This document shows, one piece after another, positions 10,557 through 19,373 of a stretch of DNA of 64,000 bases. The stretch covers positions 558,001-622,000 of the forward strand of contig NZ_CP016438.1 in the NCBI RefSeq assembly GCF_001685355.1, written 5' to 3'. Position numbers and translations under genes: made by a program. Numbering within the stretch: position 1 is the stretch's first letter; each line of letters starts with the position of its first letter. The stretch is from Streptomyces lincolnensis. Its GTDB lineage: Bacteria; Actinomycetota; Actinomycetes; Streptomycetales; Streptomycetaceae. The notes under the pieces were generated by a model, which worked only from the letters and a program-made list of their open reading frames with translations, did no database searches and had not been told where the DNA came from.

Positions 10557-11933
10557 ATGAGCGAGTTGATTCCCGGGGGCAATCTGGCCCTCCCCGGCGG
10601 TGCCGTGGCGGTCCGGATCCCCGGCCCGTTCGACGTGTCCGCGCTCATCACGGACGAGAACGGCACAGTGCGGGGTGACGCCGACTTCGTCTTCTACAAC
10701 CAGCCGGACGCGCCGGGCGCCCGGCTGCACGGCGACACCCTCACCGTGGATCCGGTGCGCCTGCGCACCGGAGCGGCCCGGGTGACGGTGGTCGTCAGCC
10801 CCGCCGACCCCGCCACTCCCCTGGGCCGGCTGCCCGCGCCCACGCTGCATGTCACCGGCGCGGGCGGCCGCACGCTCGCCCGGTTCGCCCCGCCGCGGCC
10901 CCGGCAGGAGACCGTGCTGCTCCTCGTGGAGATCTACCGGCGCGGCGACGGCTGGAAGCTGCGTGCCCTGGGGCAGGGGTACGCGGACGGACTGGCGGGA
11001 CTGGCCCGTGACTTCGGTGTGGAGGTCCTCGACGAACCGGCGGTGCCACCGATGCCGGCGCCGGCACGGTCATCCGTGGCGGCGGCGGGTACAGCTCCTG
11101 TCCCGCGCGCCCTCTCAACGGCGCCCGCCGCGCCCCCGCCACGGCCGCCGTCCCCCGACCCCGACGGCTTCCTCGGGCTGGTCAACCCCGCCCGCGCCGC
11201 GGCCGGTTCGCCCCCGGTCGCGCTCGACGCCCGCCTGTCCGCCGCGGCGCGCGCCCACGCGTCCGCCATGGCCTCGGCGGGGCGCCTCGACGCGGAGGGC
11301 GCGGACGGTCTCTCCGTCTACCAGCGCGTCACGGCCACCGGGTTCTCGTACATCACCGTCGACCTGCACCTGGTCTCCGGCCCGCGCACGCCCGGGGAGT
11401 TCGTGGACTACTGCCTGAGTTCCGAGCAGCCCCGGGGGACCCTGCGCGACCCGGCCTTCACCCACGTCGGCCTCGGGCACGTGGCCGACGGCCGCTCGGG
11501 GCAGACCTACTGGACCGCACTGTGGGCGAGACCCTGCACCCCTGCCGAGCTGGAGCGGACGCAGTCCGACGTCGTCGGCCTGACCAACAGGGAGCGCGCC
11601 CGGGCGGGTCTGCCGCCGCTCACCGTGGATCCGCTGCTCATCCGGGCCGCACAGGCGTACAGCACGGACATGGCGGCGCGGGCGTTCTACTCGCACACCT
11701 CGCCCGAGGGCACCCAGCCCTGGGACCGGGCCGCCGCCGCGGGTTCCCGCCACCGTTCCATCGGCGAGAACATCGCCTGCGGCCAGCGCTCCCCCGCCGA
11801 GGTCGTGGAGGGCTGGATGAACAGCCCCGGTCACCGCGCCAACATCCTCAAGCCCGGCTTCACCCACATCGGTATCGGCTTCGCGGGAGGCGGCCCCCGG
11901 GGGACGTACTGGACCCAACTCTTCGGCGCCTGA
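10557..11933 (+). CDS. TerD domain fused to two CAP (SCP/PR-1) domains
   Basis: A 458-residue protein of unusual architecture. Residues 1 to about 165 match the TerD/stress family (MSELIPGGNLALPGG, ITDENGTVRGDADFVFYNQP, LLLVEIYRRGDGWKLRALGQ). After an Ala/Pro linker come two CAP domains. The first is degenerate (VNPARAAAGSPPVALDARLS). The second is canonical (TNRERARAGLPPL, YSHTSPEGTQPW, IGENIACG, GWMNSPGHRANIL). There is no N-terminal signal peptide, although CAP domains are normally extracellular. A perfect 14-bp palindrome at 10517-10530 lies 27 bp before the start and could be an operator. Confidence 0.85.
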   Translation: MSELIPGGNLALPGGAVAVRIPGPFDVSALITDENGTVRGDADFVFYNQPDAPGARLHGDTLTVDPVRLRTGAARVTVVVSPADPATPLGRLPAPTLHVTGAGGRTLARFAPPRPRQETVLLLVEIYRRGDGWKLRALGQGYADGLAGLARDFGVEVLDEPAVPPMPAPARSSVAAAGTAPVPRALSTAPAAPPPRPPSPDPDGFLGLVNPARAAAGSPPVALDARLSAAARAHASAMASAGRLDAEGADGLSVYQRVTATGFSYITVDLHLVSGPRTPGEFVDYCLSSEQPRGTLRDPAFTHVGLGHVADGRSGQTYWTALWARPCTPAELERTQSDVVGLTNRERARAGLPPLTVDPLLIRAAQAYSTDMAARAFYSHTSPEGTQPWDRAAAAGSRHRSIGENIACGQRSPAEVVEGWMNSPGHRANILKPGFTHIGIGFAGGGPRGTYWTQLFGA

Positions 11934-12057
11934 GGCGGGCCGAGAAGAGCCACGAGAAGAGCCGGCAGAGTCCCTCGCGGGCGCATGGGGGCAAGAAGTC
12001 ACCGCCACGCGTCGCACGATCTTGGCGGAAGGTCCCGCTCCGGGCCACGATGCCTTC

Positions 12058-12735
12058 ATGAAGGGTGACCTCTTTTCCAGCGAGCACATGGTCCAGCCGG
12101 CCACACAGGCGGGCATGACGATCGAGAACGCCAAGTGCATCAGGTACACGGTCAACGGCGACATGCTCGCCCGTCAGGGAGCGATGGTCGCCTATCGCGG
12201 CAATCTCCAGTTCGAGCGCAAGGGCCAGGGCGTCGGCGGCATGCTCAAGCGGGCGGTCACCGGTGAGGGTCTGCCGCTGATGGCGGTACGGGGGCAGGGC
12301 GACGCCTGGTTCGCGCACGAGGCGCAGAGCTGCTTCATCGTGGACGTCGACCCGGGCGACGAGTTCACCGTCAACGGCCGCAACGTCCTGTGTTTCGACG
12401 CCTCGTTGGCGTACCGGATCGCGACCGTCAAGGGCGCGGGCATCGCCGGCGGCGGACTGTTCAACAGCGTCTTCACCGGGCAGGGCCGCCTGGGCCTGGT
12501 CTGCGAGGGCACCCCGCTGGTCATTCCGGTCTCGCCGCAGTATCCGGTGTACGTCGACACGGACGCGATCGTCGGCTGGACGGCGGGCCTGTCGACCTCG
12601 CTGCACCGTTCGCAGTCCATCGGCTCGATGCTGCGCGGCGGCTCCGGGGAGGCCGTCCAACTGATGCTCCAGGGCGAGGGATACGCCGTCGTCCGGCCGA
12701 GTGAGGCCACTCCGCAGAAGGCCCAGCAGCACTGA
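12058..12735 (+). CDS. AIM24-family protein
   Basis: A 225-residue protein of the AIM24/YhcR beta-barrel-like family. MLARQGAMVAYRGNLQFERK, the Gly-rich GGGLFNSVFTGQGRLGL and VYVDTDAIVGWTAGL are typical. Function in bacteria is unknown. The ATG at 12058 is preferred over an in-frame TTG at 12022. That TTG coincides with a possible -35 (TTGGCG), and CACGAT at 12046-12051 is a possible -10, which would make the mRNA leaderless. A strong hairpin follows the gene at 12812-12833. Confidence 0.85.
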   Translation: MKGDLFSSEHMVQPATQAGMTIENAKCIRYTVNGDMLARQGAMVAYRGNLQFERKGQGVGGMLKRAVTGEGLPLMAVRGQGDAWFAHEAQSCFIVDVDPGDEFTVNGRNVLCFDASLAYRIATVKGAGIAGGGLFNSVFTGQGRLGLVCEGTPLVIPVSPQYPVYVDTDAIVGWTAGLSTSLHRSQSIGSMLRGGSGEAVQLMLQGEGYAVVRPSEATPQKAQQH

Positions 12736-12811
12736 GGCGCCCCGTGAAGTGATCTGCGCCTCACGGGCAACCCGTTCGGCTCCGTCAACGTCTTGATCCA
12801 CAACAGGTGAC

Positions 12812-12840
12812 GCCCCGGCCCTGTGGCCGGGGCCAGTTTT
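12812..12840 (+). terminator. Rho-independent terminator after the AIM24 gene
   Basis: A perfect 9-bp G/C stem (12812-12820 with 12825-12833) and a CTGT loop are followed by CAGTTTT. It closes the AIM24 transcript just before the regulatory repeats of the next operon. Confidence 0.8.
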
Positions 12841-12847
12841 CGACGCG

Positions 12848-12880
12848 CTATACACCCTGTGTATACACGCCATGTATACG
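12848..12880 (+). promoter_or_regulatory. Three TATAC repeats with 13-bp period (putative operator)
   Basis: TATAC occurs at 12849, 12862 and 12875, exactly 13 bp apart; the central copy lies in the perfect palindrome GTGTATACAC (12859-12868). They sit 42-73 bp upstream of the TPR gene in otherwise very GC-rich DNA. The regular phasing suggests a regulator-binding site or promoter element. No regulator gene adjoins it. Confidence 0.5.
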
Positions 12881-12921
12881 CGAAAGGTGCAGACGGCGCG
12901 TAGACGGACCGAAAGGCACGC

Positions 12922-13962
12922 ATGTACGGCAAGGCATTCGCCCCCGAGTACCAGGGCGCCCTCACCACCCTGTCCGTGAACTCCTCGCTGACCGACGTAC
13001 TGGCCGCCGGCACCGAGCAGTTGAAGGCCGCCGAGCAGGCCGGGCGGCCCGGGGAGGCAGCCCGTTCCGGGCTCGCCGTCGCCGAGGCGCAGCGGCGGCT
13101 GGGCCGCATCGGGGAGGCGGACCGGGCGTGGAAGGCGAGCTATCGCGCGGCCCGGGAGGCCGGGGACACCGCGGCGATGGCCTGGGCGCTGTGGAGCGGC
13201 GGCACCCTGGCCCGGCAGCGCGGCGCCTTCCCGCTGGCCCGGCGTCTGCTGGAACTCGCCGCCGAACTGGGCGAGCGCGGCGGGGATGTCGTGGTCCGCG
13301 GCTACTCGCTGGCGGGCCTGGCCGAGACCGGCCGTATCCAGGGCGACTACGAGGCCGTCGGCCGGCTGCACGAGCAGCTGCTCGCCGAGGCCCGGCGGCG
13401 CGGCGAGGCCCGCCACACCGTGTGGGCCCTGGAGGGCATCGCGCAGATGCACCGCAACACCGGCGGATACGACACCGCCTACGCCCTGTTCGAGGAGGCG
13501 GCCGAGATAGCCGCACGGGCCGAGGACCGGCGCGGGCACGCCTGGGCGCTGCGCGGGCTCGCCGACGTCGTCTCCGTACGCGACGGCGACACCGGGCGGG
13601 CGCTCGCGCTGCTGTCGGAAGCGGAGGAGACCTGCCGCGCGATGAACCTCTCCAGCGCGCTGGCCTACAACCACAAGATGCGCGGCAACGTCCTCTACCG
13701 CGCGGGCCGCTACGACGAGGCCCGCGAGCTGTACGAACAGGCGCTCGCGGAGTTCCGCACCATGAGCGAACCGCGCGGCGAGGCGCTCGCCCGGCTGGGC
13801 CTGGCCAAGTCTCTGGCCCGGCTGGGCCGCGACCGGGCCGAGACGGAGGCCGAACTGGCCGATCTGGCCCGCACCCTGGAACGGCTCGGGCTGCGGCACG
13901 CCCGCGCGATGGTCTCCCGAGCCCAGCAGGAGCTCGGCGCACAGGCGGAGGCCGTACGGTGA
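12922..13962 (+). CDS. Tetratricopeptide-repeat protein
   Basis: A 346-residue soluble protein made almost wholly of helical hairpin repeats of the TPR type, for example GNVLYRAGRYDEARELYEQA and GGTLARQRGAFPLARRLLEL, about seven units from residue 60 to 335. There is no signal peptide or enzymatic motif, so it is probably a scaffold. Its TGA overlaps the GTG of the following polyprenyl synthase (GTGA), so the two proteins are made together and may interact. The upstream TATAC repeats are the likely control region. Confidence 0.8.
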   Translation: MYGKAFAPEYQGALTTLSVNSSLTDVLAAGTEQLKAAEQAGRPGEAARSGLAVAEAQRRLGRIGEADRAWKASYRAAREAGDTAAMAWALWSGGTLARQRGAFPLARRLLELAAELGERGGDVVVRGYSLAGLAETGRIQGDYEAVGRLHEQLLAEARRRGEARHTVWALEGIAQMHRNTGGYDTAYALFEEAAEIAARAEDRRGHAWALRGLADVVSVRDGDTGRALALLSEAEETCRAMNLSSALAYNHKMRGNVLYRAGRYDEARELYEQALAEFRTMSEPRGEALARLGLAKSLARLGRDRAETEAELADLARTLERLGLRHARAMVSRAQQELGAQAEAVR

Positions 13963-14984
13963 CGGCGCTGACGTCGGCCCTGGCCGCCCCCGAAGTCCTG
14001 GACCGCTGCCGCGCGTTGGTGCGGCCCGCGCTGGAGGAGGCGGTCGGGCGGCTGCATCCGTGGGTGGCCGAGATGGCCGGGTACGCGTTCGGCTGGTGCG
14101 AGGTGGGCGGCGCGCCCGCGAAGGCGTCCGGCGGGAAGGGCGTACGGCAGGCACTGGCCGTGCTCGGCGCCGAGGCCGCCGGTGCGCCCGGGCGGGCCGG
14201 AGTGCCCGCGGCGGTCGCGGTCGAGCTGGTGCACACCTTCTCCCTGCTGCACGACGACATCATGGACGGCGATCCGGCCCGGCGCCGCCGCCCCACCGTG
14301 TGGAAGGCGTACGGCACGGGTCCGGCGGTCCTGGCGGGCGACGGCCTGTTCGCGCTGGCCGTGGAGACCCTCGCCGTCACGTCGGCGGGCCCCGAGGCCC
14401 TGCGCCTGCTGTCCGTGGCGCTCGGCGATCTGGTGCGCGGCCAGGCGGACGACCTGCTGTTCGCCGGCCGGCCCTGGACCGGGCCGGGGCGGGTGCGGCC
14501 CGGCGAGTACCGCGCGCTGGCCGAGCACAAGACCGGGTCCCTGCTGGGCGGTGCGGCCGCGCTCGGCGCCCGGCTCGGCGGCGCACCGCCGACCGTGGTC
14601 AGCGCCCTGGACCGCGCCGGACGCCATCTGGGGATCGCCTTCCAGGTCGTCGACGACGTGCTGGGCATCTGGGGCGATCCCGCCGTGACCGGCAAGCCCG
14701 TGCACGGCGATCTGCGGGAGCGGAAGAAGACCTTCCCGGTCCTGGCCGCCCTCGACGCGCCCTGCCCCGCGGCCGGGCGGCTCGCCGTGGTCCTGGAATC
14801 CGGCGGGGACCTCGCACAGGCGGCCGCCCTGATCGAGGAGGCCGGGGGCCGTGAGGCAGCGCTCGCCGAGGCTCGCCGGCACATCGCGGCCGTGGAGGCG
14901 GTGCTCGCCGACGCACCGCTGGCGGCGGGGGCGTCCGACGAGCTGCGTGCGCTGCTGGAGTTCCTCGTCCGGCGCGATCTCTGA
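13959..14984 (+). CDS. Polyprenyl diphosphate synthase
   Basis: A 341-residue trans-isoprenyl diphosphate synthase. The first Asp-rich motif is LLHDDIMDGD, followed by an Arg run (ARRRRP); the second is FQVVDDVLGIWGD. It would condense isopentenyl diphosphate with an allylic diphosphate to give geranyl, farnesyl or geranylgeranyl diphosphate. I cannot set chain length from sequence alone. The GTG start overlaps the TPR gene stop by 4 bp. No terpene cyclase is adjacent; the nearest is the 2-methylisoborneol synthase about 19 kb away, and any link is speculative. Confidence 0.88.
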   Translation: MTALTSALAAPEVLDRCRALVRPALEEAVGRLHPWVAEMAGYAFGWCEVGGAPAKASGGKGVRQALAVLGAEAAGAPGRAGVPAAVAVELVHTFSLLHDDIMDGDPARRRRPTVWKAYGTGPAVLAGDGLFALAVETLAVTSAGPEALRLLSVALGDLVRGQADDLLFAGRPWTGPGRVRPGEYRALAEHKTGSLLGGAAALGARLGGAPPTVVSALDRAGRHLGIAFQVVDDVLGIWGDPAVTGKPVHGDLRERKKTFPVLAALDAPCPAAGRLAVVLESGGDLAQAAALIEEAGGREAALAEARRHIAAVEAVLADAPLAAGASDELRALLEFLVRRDL

Positions 14985-15081
14985 GGTCGCGCGGCGCGTT
15001 CACCGAAACCGTGTTGACCCGCGCCCCGCCGCACGTCAGGGTGCGAGACGGCACGGATCCCCGCCCCCGTGCCGGGAAAGG

Positions 15082-16050
15082 ATGACCGTCTTGATCGGGA
15101 TCACGGACATCGAGCAGGCCGCCGAGCTCGTCGCCGGACACGTCGTGCGCACCCCGACCGTGCCGAGCCCCGGCCTGTCCACCCTGCTCGGTGCGCCGAC
15201 CACCGTGAAGCTGGAACTCCTCCAGCGCACCGGCTCGTTCAAGGCGCGCGGAGCGACGGCCCGGCTGCTGTCGCTCAGCGAGGCCGAGCGGGCCGCGGGG
15301 GTGGTGGCGGTCAGCGGCGGCAATCACGGCATCGCCCTCGCCGTGATGGCCGCGGCCCTCGATGTGAAGGCCACGGTGGTCATGCCGCGTTCGGCGCCCG
15401 CCCGGTCGGTGGAGATCGTCGAGTCGGCCGGTGCCACCCTGCGGCTGACCGACGACATGGGCGGCGCGTTCTCGCTCGTGAACCGGCTGCGGGACGAGGG
15501 GCTGACGCTGGTCCATCCGTTCGACGATCCCATGGTGGTCGCCGGCCAGGGCACCGTGGGGCTGGAGTTCGCCGAGGACGCCGGGGACCTCACCGACGTC
15601 CTCGTCAGCGTCGGGGGCGGCGGGTTGATCGCCGGGGTGGCGGCCGCGCTGCGCGCCCGGCGGCCGGGACTGCGGATCTGGGGTGTGGAGACCGAGGGCG
15701 CCGAGGCCATGTCCCGGGCCCTGGCGGCGGGCGGCCCGATCCCGGTCGACCTCTCCTCGATCGTGTCCACCCTGAGCGCGCCGTCCGTGTCGCAGCTGAC
15801 CTACAACCATGTGTCCGCGCTGGTCACCGAGGTGCTCGTGGTCTCCGACCGGGAGGCCGTCCAGGGCACACTGGACCTCGCCGACCATGCCAAGGTGTGG
15901 GCCGAACCGGCCGCCGGCTGTCTGCTCCCCGCGGCCCGCCGGGTCCTGGAGCAGGTCGGTGACGGGGCCCGGCTGGGCCTGGTGGTGTGCGGCGGCAACG
16001 CGACGACCGCCGACGTCATGCTCTGGTCGCAACGGTTCGGTCTGCGCTGA
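15082..16050 (+). CDS. Threonine dehydratase-like PLP enzyme
   Basis: A 322-residue fold-type II pyridoxal-phosphate enzyme. The Schiff-base lysine is Lys54 in RTGSFKARGA, with SGGNHGIALAV and the phosphate-binding SVGGGGLIAG. It resembles threonine/serine ammonia-lyases and the ectoine-utilisation EutB type, and lacks a C-terminal ACT domain, so it is a catabolic rather than feedback-controlled form. The start is ambiguous: GGGAAAGG abuts the ATG at 15082, so the in-frame TTG at 15091, 7-8 nt from the site, may be used instead. No ectoine gene lies nearby. Confidence 0.85.
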   Translation: MTVLIGITDIEQAAELVAGHVVRTPTVPSPGLSTLLGAPTTVKLELLQRTGSFKARGATARLLSLSEAERAAGVVAVSGGNHGIALAVMAAALDVKATVVMPRSAPARSVEIVESAGATLRLTDDMGGAFSLVNRLRDEGLTLVHPFDDPMVVAGQGTVGLEFAEDAGDLTDVLVSVGGGGLIAGVAAALRARRPGLRIWGVETEGAEAMSRALAAGGPIPVDLSSIVSTLSAPSVSQLTYNHVSALVTEVLVVSDREAVQGTLDLADHAKVWAEPAAGCLLPAARRVLEQVGDGARLGLVVCGGNATTADVMLWSQRFGLR

Positions 16051-16217
16051 GAGGAATCAACTCCGGTCAGCGGGCGGACAGTTGGTACTGACCTGTCGTA
16101 CAGCGGATGAACAAGGGAAAACAGGCGCTCTTCCGTTGAGGATTCATTGAACATTTCCGGCCGTGGGCCCCGTACCTCTGTGAAAGGTGAGAGCCAGGGG
16201 TTCAGCGAGGGATGACC

Positions 16218-17855
16218 ATGGTCAAGGCGCACGTCTCCACACACGAGTTGGTCGCCGGAAGGTACCGGCTCCTGGAGGTCCTCCATCGCGAGACGAACCG
16301 CGTCTGCTGGTACGCCGAGGACGTCGCGGCCGGGCGCCCGCGTCTGATCACCCAGATCGGGCTGCCGGACGATCCGGACGGCGAGACCGCGCGCCGGGCC
16401 ACCTCCCGGGTCCTGCGGATGGCCGAGACGATGGGGCTGGTGCGCCCGGGTCAGGTCGCCACGGTCCTCGACGCCGCCGTGGAGGCCGGCACCCTGTGGA
16501 TCATCACCGAGTGGATCGACGGCACACCTCTGGGCGAACTCCTCACCCACCAGGGCGCGTTCAACTACGTACGGGCGGCCCGCATCGGCCTGGAGGTGCT
16601 CGACGTCCTGGAGGGCGCGCACGGCGAGGGCATCACCCACGGCGAGCTCAGTCCCGGCCAGGTGTTCGTGCGGGACCAGGGTTCGGTAGTCCTGACCGGC
16701 TTCGGACTCACCGGCACCACCCTCGTACCCCGGGTCACCGCCCCGTCGTTCGCCTCCCCCGAACAGGCACGCGACGAGCGGATCGGGCCGGCCGCCGACC
16801 TGTGGGCCCTGGGGGCGATCCTCTACACGATGGTCGAGGGCCGTCCGCCGTTCCGGGACCGGGACCGTCCGGAGGCCACCCTGCGGGGCGTGGACCGGCT
16901 GCCGCTGCGTTCACCCGTGCACGCCGGGCCGCTCGCCCCGACCATCCAGGCACTGCTCCGCAAGAACTCCACCGAGAGGCTGACCCGCCCGGCGGTCCGT
17001 GACGCGCTCTCCCGGGTCCTGACCGAGGACCCGGACCAGGCCCTGCGCTCGCTGCCCACACCCCGGCTGCGCGGCCTGTACCAGTCGGGACCGAAGTGGA
17101 GCAGGCGCACCATGGTCGCCGGCACCGCCCTGGCGGTCGTCACGGTGTCGGTCGCCGTCCTGGCCGTGACCCGCCAACTGCCGGGCACCGACGACAGTGC
17201 CGACAGCGGCGCCGCACCCCGGCCCAGCGCCTCCGCCCCGGCCACCGACGACGACGCCGGAACCGGCGGACAGCCCGCCGCACCACCGCCGACACCGACG
17301 CCCGCGCCGCCCACGACCGCAGCGCCGACCCCCACCCCGACACCGACCCCCACGCCGACGAGCCCGCCTGCCGGCAACGGCCTGCCCGCCGGATTCCGCA
17401 CCTACAACTCGCCGGAGGGCTTCTCCGTCGCGCTCCCCGACGGCTGGAAGCCACTGCGCACCACACGCGCGGGCGACCTCGCCTACCGGGTGATCCTCGG
17501 CAACGAGGACGACCCGCGCACCCTCGCCGTCACCTACAGCGAGCGCGTGGGCCCCGATCCCGTCGCCGTCTGGCGCGACGACGTCGAACCCGACCTGAAG
17601 AAGGGCCCGGGCGACTACGAGCGGATCGGCGAGATCCGCGCCACGACGTATCAGGGAGGCAAGGCCGCCGACATCGAGTGGCTCGTCGACGACTCCCACG
17701 GCACCCGCGTGCGCACCTTCGGCCGCGGTTTCCTCATCGGGGAGGGCCGCAGCTTCTCGCTGCGCTGGACGACACCGGCCAAGGACTGGGACGACGCCGC
17801 GAACCAGCAGGCGCTGGACACCTTCCTGAAGACGTTCCGCCGGCCCTCAGACTGA
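16218..17855 (+). CDS. Membrane pseudokinase with extracellular domain
   Basis: About 545 residues. The first 275 have the fold of a PknB-type Ser/Thr kinase but every key residue has changed: the beta-3 lysine is missing (RPRLITQIG), HRDLKPxN became HGELSPGQ (about residue 141) and DFG became GFG (about 161). A transmembrane helix (about 295-318) leads to a Pro/Thr linker with many PTPTP repeats, and an extracellular domain of about 150 residues (FRTYNSPEGFSVALPDGWKP onward). The start at 16218 is taken because GAGGG lies 7 nt before it; an ATG 6 nt earlier is too close. It overlaps the convergent gene by 9 bp. Confidence 0.85.
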   Translation: MVKAHVSTHELVAGRYRLLEVLHRETNRVCWYAEDVAAGRPRLITQIGLPDDPDGETARRATSRVLRMAETMGLVRPGQVATVLDAAVEAGTLWIITEWIDGTPLGELLTHQGAFNYVRAARIGLEVLDVLEGAHGEGITHGELSPGQVFVRDQGSVVLTGFGLTGTTLVPRVTAPSFASPEQARDERIGPAADLWALGAILYTMVEGRPPFRDRDRPEATLRGVDRLPLRSPVHAGPLAPTIQALLRKNSTERLTRPAVRDALSRVLTEDPDQALRSLPTPRLRGLYQSGPKWSRRTMVAGTALAVVTVSVAVLAVTRQLPGTDDSADSGAAPRPSASAPATDDDAGTGGQPAAPPPTPTPAPPTTAAPTPTPTPTPTPTSPPAGNGLPAGFRTYNSPEGFSVALPDGWKPLRTTRAGDLAYRVILGNEDDPRTLAVTYSERVGPDPVAVWRDDVEPDLKKGPGDYERIGEIRATTYQGGKAADIEWLVDDSHGTRVRTFGRGFLIGEGRSFSLRWTTPAKDWDDAANQQALDTFLKTFRRPSD

Positions 17856-19286
17856 TCCGCGGGGCGCGCGCAACGAGCCGAGCGACCGGCCGTGCAACGG
17901 CCGGGTGCTCCAGCGCGCCGAGAACGTGGCGTCCGGGAGCGAGCAGGTCACCACCAGGTGGTGGGGCGTCTCCAGGCAGGCCACATCCACGACGAGCGTG
18001 TCCGGGTCCGTCCAGCCTCCGCCGACCGCGACGGGCATGGGCTCCTCGACGACGGTCCAGCCGCCCCGCCCGAGCGGCAGTTCCAGCCGGAGCCCCTCCT
18101 CGACGAGCGTCACGCACCAGCTGTCCCCGGCCGCCGACACCTGCACCGCGGTCGCGGCCGGAAGCATCTCGCGCACCGTCTCGTCCGGCGCGAACCCGGC
18201 TCCGGCCCAGTCCTGCGCGCGCTCGGGCGGGGCGGCCTTGCCCGGGACCGACGGCAGCGCGAGCCGCGCCAGCCGCTCGGCGAGGGCCGCGTCCTCCTCC
18301 TGCCGGCCGGACATCGGCCCCGGCCCGAAGGCCGGCAGCAGATGCTCCCACACCAGGTCCAGCACCTTCTGCATGTTCTCGGTCTGCGAGGTCATCGCGA
18401 TCACGGCGTCGTGCTCGGGCAGCACCAGGCAGAACTGGCCATACGCCCCGTCCCCGCGGTATCCGTGACGGGACCTCCAGAACTGAAGACCGTAGCCCCG
18501 CTCCCAGTCGGACCCCACCGATGCGGGGTTACCCGCCGCGGTCTCGATGTGCGCACGGCTAGCCTCGGCGACCCACCCCTCGGGCAGCAGCCGCTTCCCT
18601 TCCCACACCCCGTCCCGCAGATACAGCAGGCCCAACCGCGCCAGGGCGTCGGTGGTGGCGTGCAGCCCGCTGAAGCCCAGCTCACCGCCCGTGCGGTAGC
18701 GGATCCACGCCGTCTCGCCGATGCCGAGGGGATCCAGCAGGCGCGGGCGCAGGTACTCGGTGAGGGTCTGGCCGGTGACCTTCTGGAGGATCGCGGCCAG
18801 CGTGTACGTGGCGGGCTGGTTGTAGGCGAAGACGGTGCCCGGATCCCGGTCCGGGGGCAGCAGCAGGAACCCGCGGACCAGGTTCTCGGCGTCGAGCGCG
18901 CGAGCGCGGTCGAGGGCATCCTCAAGGTGGCCGCTGGACATGGACGCCACGTGCCGCACCAGCATCGCGCGGCTGCGCGGGTCGGTGATGTCGGCCTCGA
19001 ACTCCGGGAAGTACGAGATCACCGGATCGTCCAGCCGGATCAGCCCCTCGGCGACGGCGAGGCCGGCCGCCGTCGCGGTGAAGCTCTTGCTGATCGAGTA
19101 CAGAAGATGCAGGCGCTGCGGGCTGTACGGCGTCCACCAGCCGGACGCCACGACGTGGTCGTGCCGCAGGATCATCAGGCTGTGCGGCTCGATGTCGGCG
19201 GCGGCTTCGAGGCCGTCGAGGAAGGCGTGCACGCCCGACGCGGCGACACCCTGGGCGGCGGGGGAACTCGTGGGCAATGTGGTCAT
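17847..19286 (-). CDS. Beta-lactamase-fold serine hydrolase
   Basis: A 479-residue cytoplasmic protein without a signal peptide. An N-terminal class C beta-lactamase/esterase domain shows LLYSISKSF (SxxK), FAYNQPATYTL (Tyr motif) and GDGAYGQF in place of the HTG motif. The last about 130 residues form an extra beta-rich domain. Relatives are esterases or peptidases of the EstB type. ATG 19286 has GGCAGGA 7 nt upstream. It is divergent from the F420-type oxidoreductase (87 bp between starts), so the two may share control. Confidence 0.85.
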   Translation of the reverse strand: MTTLPTSSPAAQGVAASGVHAFLDGLEAAADIEPHSLMILRHDHVVASGWWTPYSPQRLHLLYSISKSFTATAAGLAVAEGLIRLDDPVISYFPEFEADITDPRSRAMLVRHVASMSSGHLEDALDRARALDAENLVRGFLLLPPDRDPGTVFAYNQPATYTLAAILQKVTGQTLTEYLRPRLLDPLGIGETAWIRYRTGGELGFSGLHATTDALARLGLLYLRDGVWEGKRLLPEGWVAEASRAHIETAAGNPASVGSDWERGYGLQFWRSRHGYRGDGAYGQFCLVLPEHDAVIAMTSQTENMQKVLDLVWEHLLPAFGPGPMSGRQEEDAALAERLARLALPSVPGKAAPPERAQDWAGAGFAPDETVREMLPAATAVQVSAAGDSWCVTLVEEGLRLELPLGRGGWTVVEEPMPVAVGGGWTDPDTLVVDVACLETPHHLVVTCSLPDATFSARWSTRPLHGRSLGSLRAPRGSV

Positions 19287-19373
19287 GCGGGCATCCTGCC
19301 CCGGATCTCCGCCATGATCGAGAGAGCATGGATCGGTCCGTTTTCCCTCCCGCCCATCGGGGACTCGGCTCTT

